Assembly (NCBI RefSeq): GCF_000499845.2
Contig: NC_023750.2
Location: 2,557,913-2,621,912, forward strand
Source of the DNA: Phaseolus vulgaris
Taxonomy: Eukaryota > Streptophyta > Magnoliopsida > Fabales > Fabaceae
Direction: 5' to 3'
DNA: 64,000 nt
A program made the translations under genes and the position numbers. The notes below the pieces were generated by a model that had not been told where the DNA came from, did not search any database, and worked only from the letters and a program-made list of their open reading frames with translations. Shown piece after piece: positions 20,272 to 32,077 of this stretch. Each line of letters opens with the position of its first letter. Within the stretch, counting starts at the first letter, position 1.

Positions 20272-23200
20272 ATGTCGAACGATATTCCATTCTTCGAACT
20301 CAACACGGGAGCCAAGATCCCTTCCATCGCCTTGGGAACGTGGCAGTCCGATCCTGGCCTTGTTTCTCAAGCCGTCGCCGCTGCTATCAAGGTTTTCTTA
20401 ATCACCGTTTTCATCCTCTTTTCAATTTTAATTCGATTGCCTTTCTCTTCATCATTGTTACTACTACTAACCTACCGCTACATTTCATTGATCGACTTAT
20501 ATTTGTGCATGAATGTATGTGATCGTGTGATGTGACTCTAATTGCACTCCAAAACTCTTCAGATGCGGATAAATGCCTCCAATCTGACTGTAATTATAAT
20601 CTTATCATGTTTCGTCTCTCACAATGGTCATGGTTGTAGCAGAATAATGATTGTGATGATACAGGCGCCGACTTATATGAGCATTTCATAATTGTTGTCG
20701 CATCATGAAGATGGTAGTCATTATCATTCTCATGATCGTTATATGTTTCACCACCGTTGTGGACATGATTACAGTCGCTGTCGTGGCTGTTATTGGCATG
20801 GTGTGGTGTGAATTTGAGTATACCTCACTTTTTTAGTATGGCTCTTTTGAAGTGAAAACATATATCTATCATTATCTTTATATTTGATCTCTACTATCAC
20901 GAGTATAATCATCGTTCTAGATATCTATTAAATAATTTTTCAAAAAACTCAAAATCGAACCAAAAGAAATATAATATTAATATAAGAAGATTCGTCTTTT
21001 TCTCTTCAACATCGAATGATAAAAAAATTACGATTATATAAATTTTAAAATAAAATATTAAATATATTAAAATATTTTAATAATTTAAATTGAATATGGA
21101 TAATGGATTTGGACAAATACGTTATTATTTTTATACTTAATTTAAAACTCTAGTATTATCTATAATTTACAAATTGATGGAGTATTATCTGTATCTATAT
21201 TCTATTATATATATATATATAAAAGTTTGTTTGTTAAATCTAATTATTCTTAATGATACTAATAAAAGTAGTGATGAGAATTGTGGTGGTGATATCTGTC
21301 TTGGTGCTGCTTGTAGAATAATCATGGCAGGAAATGTTTTATAAATATGATTTTTCTTGAGTGAAGTTTTATTCATGATATTTTAATATGAATTTTGACG
21401 TGTGTTAATGTTTACTATTTATTACTTTTAGTGCGTTGATTGTTACTAGTTGTTCTTGCACAAAGTAATTTGTTAATGTACTTGTTTTTAGTTAGAATAC
21501 ATTGACAAGGTATATACTTTAGATGATAAAGTAGTAAGTATAATTTGTTAATATACTTAAAAAAAAGTGGGTGTGGGAACCTCGCTAGCATTTGCCAACA
21601 TACACTTGCTATCGTAATCCAACTCTGTCTACGTATCTATGATAACCTTAACTACTGATTTATTCTACTCATAAAAACATTTTATCACCTGAAGTGTATC
21701 ACTTGTTTTAATGAGTCAAATCCTATTGTAGCACTGCTGAGACAATGTAGCTCCGCCACATAAGTTCTTAGCATAAAACCTTGGATCATACAGTTACATC
21801 GAGAAATTATATACGTTTGCACAATGGTTCTCTAACTCGTTTTTATTCTTCAGCTCGATCTGCTGCTTCCTGGAAGTTTTCTCTTCTTCAGAAATTTGCA
21901 TGATAGGGGATTCTCTAAGTTAATTTTATGTGATGCTGGATTCAATCTATCTTTCTTCTAATCCAAATAAGAGGCTTTGAGTCTTTGGGTTAATATTTTT
22001 AGCAAATTCTATTTTCAGTTTCTCACTGTCAAACTGATAATGCTTCCTTCCTTTTATATTAGTCTTTGGAAATCGATTTTTGCCTCCATGGTCAAGTCTT
22101 GTTCTTCTTAATAGAATTGATAAGAGTAATTTACTTCAGATTCAAAGATTTTTATCTGCCTTGCATGTTCAGATTGAGTTTTGAAACTAGTTCTCATTTG
22201 TTCTTGTGTTGGTCAGCAGTTTCTTTTATGTGGAATAACTGTTTTGGTACTTTTGGTGAACATTGGGTTTGCTTCAAGGATATTTAGTAGTTTTGTGCGT
22301 TAATTTTAAAGGATTTAGCACTAGGAGAGAGATTCCTCAAAAGTTTTATAGTTCTCAGTTTGCATTATCTGATTGGAATGATTTATTAGAATCTTTACTG
22401 AATGCCGATTTTCTAATGAATTCAGTAGCTTTTCTTGCTTCTTTGTAGTGTTACACATGGTCCTTCGGGGGAGGTCTGTTAAATTTACAGAGATTGATAT
22501 GTTGTGTTGCGCGTTTCTTGCTTATTTTTCTATTTTTATTCCCTTAATATTTAGTCTTGATTTCTTTAGTTTTTGAGGACTTCTTATCCTCTTGCACTTG
22601 TACCTTTCTGTTCTATCTTAATAAATTCTTTATTTATCTACATAAGATTATTATTCTCTGTTTTGCACTCAGCAACAGTCAACTAGTTTCTGTTTCCCTC
22701 CTTGTGCATGCAAATATATTAGTATCCATTTTCACACTTCCACAATTTGGAAATCTGTTTTTCAATATAATGATCTTTGATTTTATTAATTTGATGCAGA
22801 CTGGTTACCGCCACATTGATTGTGCTCAAATCTATGAGAACGAAAAGGAGGTAATTGTCACGACTAGATGTTTGTTCTAGCTGTTTTCATTTGGTGTCAT
22901 GTTATATCGATTAAACAGCATAACTAGCTATTTGGAGTAAATCATTGAAAGTGGTATTGGTCATGTTATGTGTGAAGGAAATGATTCATTATTGTTGTTG
23001 CAGATTGGCTCTATGTTGAAGAAGCTGTTTGAGGAGGGTGTAGTGAAGCGCGAGGATTTGTGGATTACATCTAAACTCTGGTTTGATTTTAGATTCTAGA
23101 TTAATCAGTTTGGTTCCATTTTTAAGCCAAATTAATAGTTCTAGTATGTTCATGCATGTGATATAGTCTTCACTGCTTATAACTCAAGGATTTAAGATGA

Positions 23201-25244
23201 TCTGTAGGAATACTGATCATGCTCCAGAAGATGTACCTCAGGCATTGGAAAGGACTTTGAGAGATTTGCAGCTTGATTATGTAGACTTGTATCTTGTATG
23301 TAATATCACTAAATCTCACAATTTTCTCTAACTTATTCTTATTACAATTTTATCCAAAATTGATGATTTTCTTACCCGCAATTTCTCTGTTGAATGTGGT
23401 GATTATTTTTTTGGGTTTTATTTCAACATTTGTTGTGAAACTGTAGTGTAAGATATGAATATACTAGGAACAGTCCCTTTGAAGTTATTTTCTGTTTCTG
23501 AGAGTATAAAGGTAATTAAACTAAATTTTTATTGTTGGAGAATCACCGTGATAGCCATGGCTTCTTGATTAATAATAAAATGTATAATGGTTTTTGAACA
23601 GATTATGTGCATGATAATTTTCTTTTCTAAATTATTTTACAGTGTACTAGGAACTAGTTGTTAAACCTCGTCTCTCGTTGTCCACCGTATGTGCTCTTGT
23701 CTAGAGTCCGATAGAAACTGGAACAGAACTACAGAAAGAAAGGCTTCTAGTAACATAAAAAGAGTACAAATGATTCTCAGGATAGGCCAGAACTCCCACA
23801 ACAATAGGATAACTCGTGAAAACATTTTAAGCCAATTTTCTCTTCCATTGTAGAAACAGTTTAAATACAAGTGCTGACAAGAACTTATTTAATCCACCCT
23901 TAATTAAGTTGTTTACTCAAACGGACCCTAAATCTCCTTCTCAACCTCCTTTTATAATTTATAATCCACATGTCTTAGTTCTCCAATTATTGCAGCCCCA
24001 ACTTTGAAACTCTAATTACTCTACGAACTATCTCTGACTGTCAAACTCCAATTTCGTAAGCCTTAACTAACTAATGAGTATATGTAAAAATGTAAATTAG
24101 CATTCCTTGCATTGTTTAGCAGCTTTTGTTTTAGTTATTTTTATTCCTTTTTCCTTTCTACTGTATGCGAGGTTTGTTTTAGATTTTTCATTGTTTTCAA
24201 AATTCGGTGTATTAATACTTATGATATACTCAATTTAAAACTCAGGGTTCTGTCTTTTCAGATCCACTGGCCAACTCCAATGAAAAAAGGAACACTGGGC
24301 TTCAATCCTGAAAATCTTGTGCAACCGAACATACCTAACACATGGAAGGCAATGGAAGCACTCTTTGACTCTGGCAAGGCTCGGGCTATAGGCGTAAGCA
24401 ATTTTTCCACCAAGAAGCTGGCTGATTTGCTGGAAATTGCTCGTGTTCCTCCTGCTGTCAACCAGGTGGAGTGTCATCCTTCATGGCAGCAAGAGAAGCT
24501 GAGGGCTTTCTGCAAATCCAAAGGTGTCCACCTCTCTGTAAGTTTATAACTCTAAACTCTTGAATCGTCGGCACATTATAGTGGCTATTTATAAACCAAC
24601 CTGTTCTGTTGTCACGAAACATTATTTTGTATCTAATTTTTCATATTTCATCTGAGATCTTTTAATCGTAAATATTTAGGGCTATTCACCTTTGGGTTCC
24701 CCTGGAACAACCTGGCTTAAAGGGGAAGTCCTTAAGCATCCAGTTTTAAATATGACTGCGGAGAAGCTAGGCAAAACTCCTGCACAAGTCGCTCTTCGCT
24801 GGGGACTTCAAATGGACCATAGTGTGCTTCCCAAGAGTACAAATGAAGCAAGAATGAAGGAAAATTTTGATATTTTTGGCTGGTCTATACCTGAGGATTT
24901 ACTCGCTAAATTTTCTGAGATTCAGCAGGTAAGATTATTTCATCGTTAACCAAGAATGTTTCTAGCATTTTAAAACCTGAATATACTAACAGTTTGATTA
25001 AAAAATTCATCTTTCAAACCCTTGATTTTTTTTCCTATATTTTGTGGAAGCATGAGAAATTGGAATATGTCAATTAATAAGTAAGACACTATGGTGTGAA
25101 AATTCACTTTGATGAAAGCATAGTCAAGTTTTATGACAGTGGTGGTTGTTCTTGCAGGCAAGATTACTCAGGGGTACCACATTCGTCCATGAAACTTTTG
25201 GTGCCTACAAATCTGTTGAGGAATTATGGGATGGTGAAATCTGA
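20272..25244 (+). CDS. NADPH-dependent aldo-keto reductase, AKR4C type (right paralogue), 7 exons, 315 aa
   Basis: Exons are 20272-20391, 22800-22850, 23004-23080, 23208-23295, 24262-24537, 24680-24928 and 25158-25244, joined in frame to 315 residues, the usual length for plant AKR4C enzymes. All introns are GT-AG. The start [18 protein letters not shown] fits the family. The tetrad is present in [11 protein letters not shown] (Asp, Tyr), ITSKLW (Lys) and IHWPT (His). Other family motifs are [29 protein letters not shown] and [13 protein letters not shown] (NADPH phosphate pocket). It ends VEELWDGEI. Expected role: cytosolic reduction of reactive carbonyls, often stress-induced. It lies head-outward from the minus-strand paralogue (6516-12207) with the same intron positions, so they are inverted duplicates, diverged more than the 1.8 kb arms. 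Intron 1 (2.4 kb) contains a LINE remnant, and intron 4 contains a dispersed repeat. Confidence 0.93.
21950..22290 (+). mobile_element. LINE fragment (zinc-finger region C-terminal to RT) in intron 1
   Basis: The frame 22066-22287 contains '[20 protein letters not shown]' followed by '[14 protein letters not shown]'. This is the pattern ETSxHLFxxCxxxxxxW...G.xWVxPxDI of the zf-RVT segment found downstream of RT in plant LINEs. Upstream '[15 protein letters not shown]' (other frame, about 22060-22105) fits 'VWKSxxPSRVxxF' of the same domain. The first Cys/His ligands are partly lost. Decayed. Confidence 0.55.
23840..23950 (-). repeat. Short legume interspersed repeat in intron 4
   Basis: On the minus strand 'ggtccgtttgagtaaacaac' plus 'ttaattaagggtgg' and 'aataagttcttg...' match a pattern I recall as common in legume introns (gtttggataaacaacttaattaag...cttat). 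Flanking 23645-24070 also looks inserted, but no termini are clear. Confidence 0.4.
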
Positions 25245-26270
25245 GCAATCTGCAATGTAAGTTTTGTAGAGTGAATGGAACTTGGAGTAGGAGTTCGTCA
25301 CTGTCTTTGGGTGTAGGGTCGTATTAGGAATCCAGGTATTGAAAATTCAGAAACCTATTTTGTTTTAAGATTTTAGATTAAAACTAGTGTGATTTTAGCA
25401 AATTTTATTAAATTTCTGGATTAAACTTTTCACCACTATTAATATCTCTTTTCTATTTCTCTTTATTCTATTATTGAATGTTTTTCTGTGGTTTTCATTA
25501 AGGACGTGTTTGTTAAATAGAGGAAAGAAATAGAAAAAATAAGTAAAAAAGGAAAAAAAATGACTATTATTAAGATAGTTTGATTAAAGAGAAACGATGA
25601 AGAAATAAAGTAGAAATTAATTACTAAGACTTTATATTTAAAATAGAAATAACTATTATTTATTTCAATATACTTGCTATTTTTTTATTAATGACATATT
25701 TAATTAATATTTTTAATATAAAAACAAACTGCAGACCATAGTATAATTAGTCTTTTTATACAATAAAAACAAACTGCAGACCATAAAAACAAACTGCAGA
25801 CCATAGTATAACAAAAAAATTCAAATTAAGATAATTAGTCTTTTTATACATAATATAATTAATATATATATTTTTATTTAATATATGCATATATATACAT
25901 ACACTTTGCAACCAATGATTTAATTTAAACATTGATGTTTTTGTTACAAATAATTAAAATTCACCTAAATATTTATAATTTTTTTTTATATATGAATTTT
26001 AATATTATAATTTTGAATGATTGTAAAATAATTTATTTTCTAATAAATCATAAATTGGGATTTTAATTCTAGAGACAAAAACAATAGAATCTATTTTATA
26101 TTTTTAAGAATTATTAATTATAATTTTGTAATTTTAATTACAAAAAATGATTTACTTTTATTATAATTTTTTCAAAAACTTTTATAAATAATTTTATCAA
26201 AATAATTTCATAATTAATTACTCTCATAAATTTAATAAGTTAGAGATGATAAGTTTTCCATCCTATACAA
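25245..26270. other. AT-rich 3' flank of the right aldo-keto reductase
   Basis: 3' UTR and intergenic DNA. The only structure is a cluster of short direct repeats at 25720-25805. No gene recognised. Confidence 0.5.
25720..25805. repeat. Short direct-repeat cluster
   Basis: The 20-mer aaaacaaactgcagaccata occurs three times (from 25721, 25764 and 25785). The neighbouring 'ataattagtctttttataca' occurs twice (from 25743 and near 25831). Looks like replication-slippage or fill-in duplication. Confidence 0.8.
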
Positions 26271-28100
26271 AATTGGGTCTAAGGATTATATAAAGGAGTT
26301 TGTAAGATTTGTCATTTACTATCGAATTTCCTTCAACTTTCCACAACTATTTCAATTTTGTTAGCACGATTAAAGGATGTAGGAGAAGATATACAAGAAG
26401 ATAGAAAATGATGTTCATAAAATGATTATTGAAAAATATAGTTATTGTCAAATAATCGATTTTCAATGAAGTGAATATGAGACAAATGCAGATCGACATT
26501 AACTTGTTTATGGGTGAGCTTCCCATTATATGTTGTTGGACTGCCAAATAAGATGCAGAGTCTGATAGTTGAGCAAGAGAAGGGATGAAAAGGGTACATA
26601 AAGAATAGTTTACTATAGAGAACCAAGTTTCAAAGTGTATCTGCCTCAACTAGCTTCTTCTTCTCCACACACAAATCTCATCATTGCATATGCATTCTCA
26701 CAAAAGGTCTTTCTTGAATGGACTAATCTTTGGGAGTTCCGAGAAACTCTCTCCTCAAATCTTCCTTTGATCAAGCTTAGCATACCAAGTTTGGGTATGT
26801 TTCGTTGCTTTATGAGATCAATCCCTCAAATTTGTAATCTAGTGAAGAATTGAAGATTGGACAGATTAATAAAACATCTTTGAGCTGCAAATAATGACGT
26901 GTATGCTTCACCAAGAAGGGATTAGACGATAATGCTTTTTGGAACAATCCATGAATCGTTTGAAAGGCAAGCTTTTTGCCTGTGGCTCTATGGAACACTA
27001 CATTACACCTTCATTGTATTTTATGTTAGACGTTGATCATCCTAAATTATGCCTACCCTTCAAGTTTATAAAGGCAAAGAGGTGGTCAAAGCAAATGCTC
27101 ATGAGCCATCAATGATTCACCAATTCGACCTATCAGAGGTCTTTAATACATAGTTAACGAAATTCTTTATGAGATTATTTTATGTTGTAGAGAATATTCT
27201 TTTTATTTTATGTTGTAGAGAATGTTCTTTTTTTTCACGTCTATCAAGAAAATCTTTCAAAACTTGAGTCAATATTAAAGATCTCTTAAAGGACATGCTA
27301 AAGTTGTTTCACGCTAACACATATCCTAACATACCTTATCTCAACTTTGGAAACGCTATCTGCCATGTACAATCCTATGCTTTACCCTAATTCGAGTAAA
27401 CGTTCTTGACCTAGGCCTGATAACTCATACCAGCTATTAGGATGTTGCTTAAAGAAAAAGTATGCTTTTAATGTTGCATGGAGTGCATTTAATGCATATC
27501 TATGTCGTTGCATGGAAAAATAAAAATGGTTGAAGATGAAGTTTTAAAGTACAGGTCAATAGGTACAACAAGATTTGCAATGACTCTTTTCTCAAATTCC
27601 TATTTAAAATAGTCTTCCAAGATGAAGAATAAGAGAAAAAGTGATCAAGAGCTTGTTGAAATGGTGTTAATTTTCTATCTCAATGCTTTATGTGCCCAAC
27701 CTTTACAAGAACATTGTTTGTGTTTTGTTCAGCAAACTAGAAGAGTGTTTTAACATTACATTCGTCAAAAGACTTTTTTCTTTGTCTAGTGAGCAAAACC
27801 CTGTAATATTTTAGATCACCCCTTTCTTGTAAAACCTTTTAGCCAAAAGTTGTTGCATTTAAAACAATACTCAAGTTTTAGTCAGGTGAAGACAACCAAA
27901 ATGAATGGTTTTGAGACATATGAACCTGTTAATAAGTGGTTCCTCCTTTTTAAACATAGATTTTGAACATTAATGAATTGTGCTTCTAAATTTTTAACAC
28001 ATTTCTCTTCAATTCTCTCTTTGCTAGAAATTATCAAGTCTAGTGAAACCATGAAGAAATTGGCTTAACCTATTCTTTGAACCTTGCACCTAAAACACAC
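26271..28100. other. Repeat-like block without recognised protein domain; LTR-like end at about 27880-28080
   Basis: No open frame with a known motif. The last 200 bp ('ataagtggttcctcc', 'attaatgaattgtgcttct', 'cacatttctcttcaattctc') match, in inverted orientation, the segment at about 60510-60690 beside the right SURNod19 arm. This is therefore a dispersed element end, probably an LTR. Confidence 0.45.
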
Positions 28101-29019
28101 ACCTATTTTATTGTAATAAAATAAATTTAAAATGAAAAGAAAATTTTAATAATAAAATAGTTAAGGAAGTTAACAAAAAAATATATATGTGAGTGTATGT
28201 GTCACAAGGTTACCTTCTAAGTTGTCTTATGAATGTTCTGTGTACTTCAATTTTTGTATATGTATGAGGTGGTTCGAGAACTGGGATAAGAATAATGTTC
28301 ATAATTACATGATAATGATAATAATGTACAACAACATATTCAGACACAAGTTGCAACTACATAATAATCATGATCATCATCATTGTCACACAAATTTTAT
28401 TATCATCTCACAAATCTACCATATATGAAGCAAGAAAACCCATAAGACAACTAAATTTTTTAATATTAATTTATTGTTCTAATTGTCACAAATAATTTTT
28501 TGCTACCTTATATTATTATTGTTAAAAATTTATTTTCATGTGAATTTATTTTATTACAATGAAGACTTGAATTTAATACTAATGTTTTCAATTTTTCCAA
28601 ATCACATTCAATTAACATAATTAGTCGAATATAATCTAAAATTATAAATATATTTTATTAAATAAAAGTACAAACTACAACATTATTATAAGTGTTTTTC
28701 TTAAAATATTTTACAAATAAAAAAAATTAAAAAATATCATCGAACTAGCAAAAATATAACAAAGAAATATAAAATAAATTTTACCAACTCATTGTTTTAG
28801 TAAAAAAAAAAACACACACAAAACATGCTTCAAAGAATAATTCTAAAAAACTAAAAAGGTAAAATTGTGCTCCTATATAATATTTAAGAAAATTAAAACA
28901 TAATAAAAATAAAACCATACTTGTAAGTATGATTTCAAAAATAAATAAAAACATCATCCAAAACACAATTTAAAAAATACGCAAAATACATGTCATTAAG
29001 GACCATTATAGAAAGGCAA
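28101..29019. other. AT-rich intergenic DNA
   Basis: Nothing recognised. Runs of A and T and short ATCATCATC-type repeats (about 28365-28383). Confidence 0.5.
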
Positions 29020-29422
29020 AAATTAAACATACCAAGTCTGCTTAAACAGATTGTTATTCGAACTGGTTTAACACCTACAAATAGTTATGAGTTTTCTAAT
29101 AGGTTTGTACATGTGTAACACTACGTCTACACATGTTAATTTGGGCTTAAAGTAAAATGAAAACACCTTATACATCCAATAAAAGGAGACAATCAACATC
29201 GATTTACAATTTAGTTATGCCAGATATATCACTATTAAGTCATCTATCATCTATAAAACTAGCAATTAATTTCATATACAAATAAATTTACCTGCTTTAA
29301 CATCTTTAGCTAAGACCGGAGCATCGTCATGATTAGCCAATTCTCCTTTTCTTATATGGTATGCAACTTTTGTTATGAATGTTCTATTATTTCACCCTTT
29401 CATTTAAATCTTATTTGATTAT

Positions 29423-29441
29423 CACGTGTTTTTAACACATG
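29423..29441 (+). promoter_or_regulatory. G-box CACGTG with neighbouring CACATG, SURNod19 copy 1 promoter
   Basis: CACGTG at 29423-29428 and CACATG at 29436-29441, 58-76 bp upstream of the ATG. CACGTG is the core recognised by plant bZIP and bHLH factors, as in ABA and light responses. In the other copy the two sites have swapped states (see 63524-63542). Confidence 0.5.
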
Positions 29442-29498
29442 GATAACATTGGATACATATTTTCATGGCTAATGTTAACGGTTTATGTGTAGATTAAC

Positions 29499-31051
29499 AT
29501 GAAGACTCTCTCTAAAGTAGCAATAATTCTATCATCAATGATGATGTTGCTTCCTAGCACAACACACTCAATTGTTGTAGAGTCTAACGAAAGCTATATC
29601 AAATCAGCTACTTTTTTGTCTGAAAAGTTTGAAGTGGGACCAGGAAAAGTTGTAGTGAAAACATTATTAGATATTGAATTTCCAAAGGGTCACATTGGGG
29701 TCAAGAGTTTTGATGTTGAAGTAGTTGATGAAGATGGTAAATCTGTACCTTTGTATGAAACCTACCTTCATCATTGGTTTGCTGTAAAATATATTGAAAA
29801 TATTACCATGTCAAACTACATTAAACAATCTCACGACCTTCGCAACGGTCTCGAATTCGAAAGAAATGATGGTATGTGCCAAGGTTTTTTGCTTCCACAT
29901 TATTGGGGCTTGGGAGGAGAATCACGAGGAACATCCTCAAATCTTCCAGATCCTTTTGCAGTTGAATTAGGTAATCCTACAAAATTAAAGGATGGGTTTA
30001 AAGAAAAATGGTTATTTAGCATCATGGTTATTGATACCCGTGGCGCACATGATAGAAAAGGTTGTTCAGAGTGTAGGTGTAAGCTTTTAAATCTCCCAAA
30101 CAACTTTTACAATGTCACCGTGGGCATTAATGGTCAATTATTGCCAAGAAATTATAAAGGAGGACTCTTTTGTTGTCAAGATAACTTACAATGCAAATTA
30201 AGAAATGATTTCCATGGCCCGACAAGAAATCTTTCCCTAAGATACAAAATAAGGTGGGTTGATTGGGATGAACACCAGGTGCCTCTTAGGTTCTATATAC
30301 TTGATTCAACTGATCGTGTAAGATCAAATGGTTCTACACCAATTCATGATTGTCAGGTAGATGATTTATTCAATATATACTATACCTTGCAAATATAAGC
30401 AACCTTTTGAAAATCACTTATGTTCCAAACAAAACTATTAGGCTATTAATTACTTTTTTTTCGTGGTAAGTGAGTAACATAAATTTATAAATTTGTTATA
30501 GGCAGAATATACTATTCCAAGAAATCATGACAATGACTCTCCTCACGTTAAGAAAGCAAACATCCCAATGACAAAAGGTGGTTATCTTGTATATGGCACT
30601 GCTCATATGCACACCGGTGTTGTCAATACTACTTTATATGGACAGGTAATATTTGAATTTATTTTTTGTACTCATATATAATTTATATCGCGTAGATAAC
30701 CTTATGTTAAATTTTTTGTTCTTCTTAAATTTGTTGATAAATTATATATATTTGTAAGAAATTAACTATTTTAATGCATCTTCTCTAAATTTATGTTTTT
30801 GTTTGACTTAGGATGGAAGGGTTTTATGCACTTCAAATCCAAAATATGGAACAGGAAAAGAAGCAGGAAATGAAAAGGGTTACCTAGTTGGAATGTCAGT
30901 TTGCTATCCAAAACCTGGTTCCATCAAGATTAAAGACGGCGAAATTCTAACATTAGAATCCATATACGAAAACAAGTTTCGTACTGGAGCTATGGGGCAC
31001 TTCTATATTTACTTGGCAGATCAAATACCGAACAATGATTTGAATATTTGA
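29499..31051 (+). CDS. SURNod19 (stress up-regulated Nod 19) family secreted protein, 3 exons, 413 aa
   Basis: Exons are 29499-30356, 30502-30645 and 30812-31051, all phase 0, with GT-AG introns of 145 and 166 bp. The N-terminus MKTLSKVAIILSSMMMLL followed by PSTTHS is a signal peptide, so the protein is probably secreted or vacuolar. The mature part has family hallmarks in order: FPKGHIGVKSFDVEVVDE, ETYLHHWFAVKY, LPHYWGLGGESRGTSS, DPFAVELGNPTKLKDGF, a Cys-rich segment (GCSECRC, LFCCQDNLQC), VRSNGSTPIHDCQ, then GTAHMHTGVVNTTLYGQDGR and TGAMGHFYIYLAD. Full family length. The molecular function of SURNod19 proteins is not established to my knowledge. The founding members were noted as stress- and nodulation-induced in legumes. 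The inverted copy at 61895-63466 is a near-identical pseudogene. Confidence 0.92.
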
Positions 31052-32077
31052 TGTGGACTGTTTATTTATCTTTCTATAATACCTTATTTAATTTGTAGTA
31101 TACTTGTAATCCACAAATAGTGGTTCTAAATTATCACTATGTGTATTAATGTTGTTTTACTTTTAATCCATTGTTTGGTCTATGGTTGTGTTACTTTTGG
31201 TATACTGTGTGTCTTGTGGATGTATATATAATCATCTATCACAATCTTTGTTATGTTAACAATATACTAAAAATATAATATACCAATTGAGCTTATAATT
31301 TAAAACAAGATGTTGTGAACCTAACGCCAATTTAAGTTCAAGAATAATGAAAGAATTGTGCAGTGTGAACTACAACTCGCTCCAAAATGAAGATGATGAA
31401 AAAAGAACAAATATAAAGTTAAAAATGAATAAACGATTTTCTATATTACGAAAGATAAACACTTTTTGTAAGATAAACACGTTTTGTTTGCATATATCTA
31501 GCGATGCATACAATTCACTCTTATAGGAGAACTAAAAGGTATATAAATATTATTGTTGATGAGACAAACTAACAGTCCATGATAATGTTGGAGTTGAAGC
31601 TTATGCTGAATCGTATTTATTGAATCCAACCCTCAAAAAGAAATGAAGACTTTGTGTTTCTATTGTGTATGTTGTATTATTTCTTCACGATGTTGAAGTG
31701 ATCTTACATATTACTGAAGAAATTAATTAAACTAAACTTGGAAAGAGATAATTTTAACAGGTTAAAATGGTAGTTAATTATGTTAAAGTGTTATTGGCTG
31801 AAGGTGTTTTGAACTATACTAAGTACGTTAGGAGGTTGAATTGTGGTTTTAATATGTTAAAATTACTTAGAACTCATTGTAGTTATATCAAAGTGTTTTC
31901 AATTTGTTCAACTAATTTTCTAACAAGTTAAAAGCAATTATTTTCTCATAAGGCTTTATCAGCTTGTTTTAACAGGTTGAAACTGTGATTCAGTATGTGT
32001 ATTTCACTAATAAGTGGATTCAGTAGATTACATCAAAGTTTTAATATGTTAACTTGATAAATATACTTCTATATAAC

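Noticed and set aside
25720..25805. Three 20-mers as possible integration-site duplications
   Set aside because: Spacing is too short and there is no element between them. Slippage duplication is simpler.
29900..30103. 67-codon antisense frame, conserved in both SURNod19 copies (62862-63065 in the other)
   Set aside because: Its conservation follows from the overlapping SURNod19 coding sequence.
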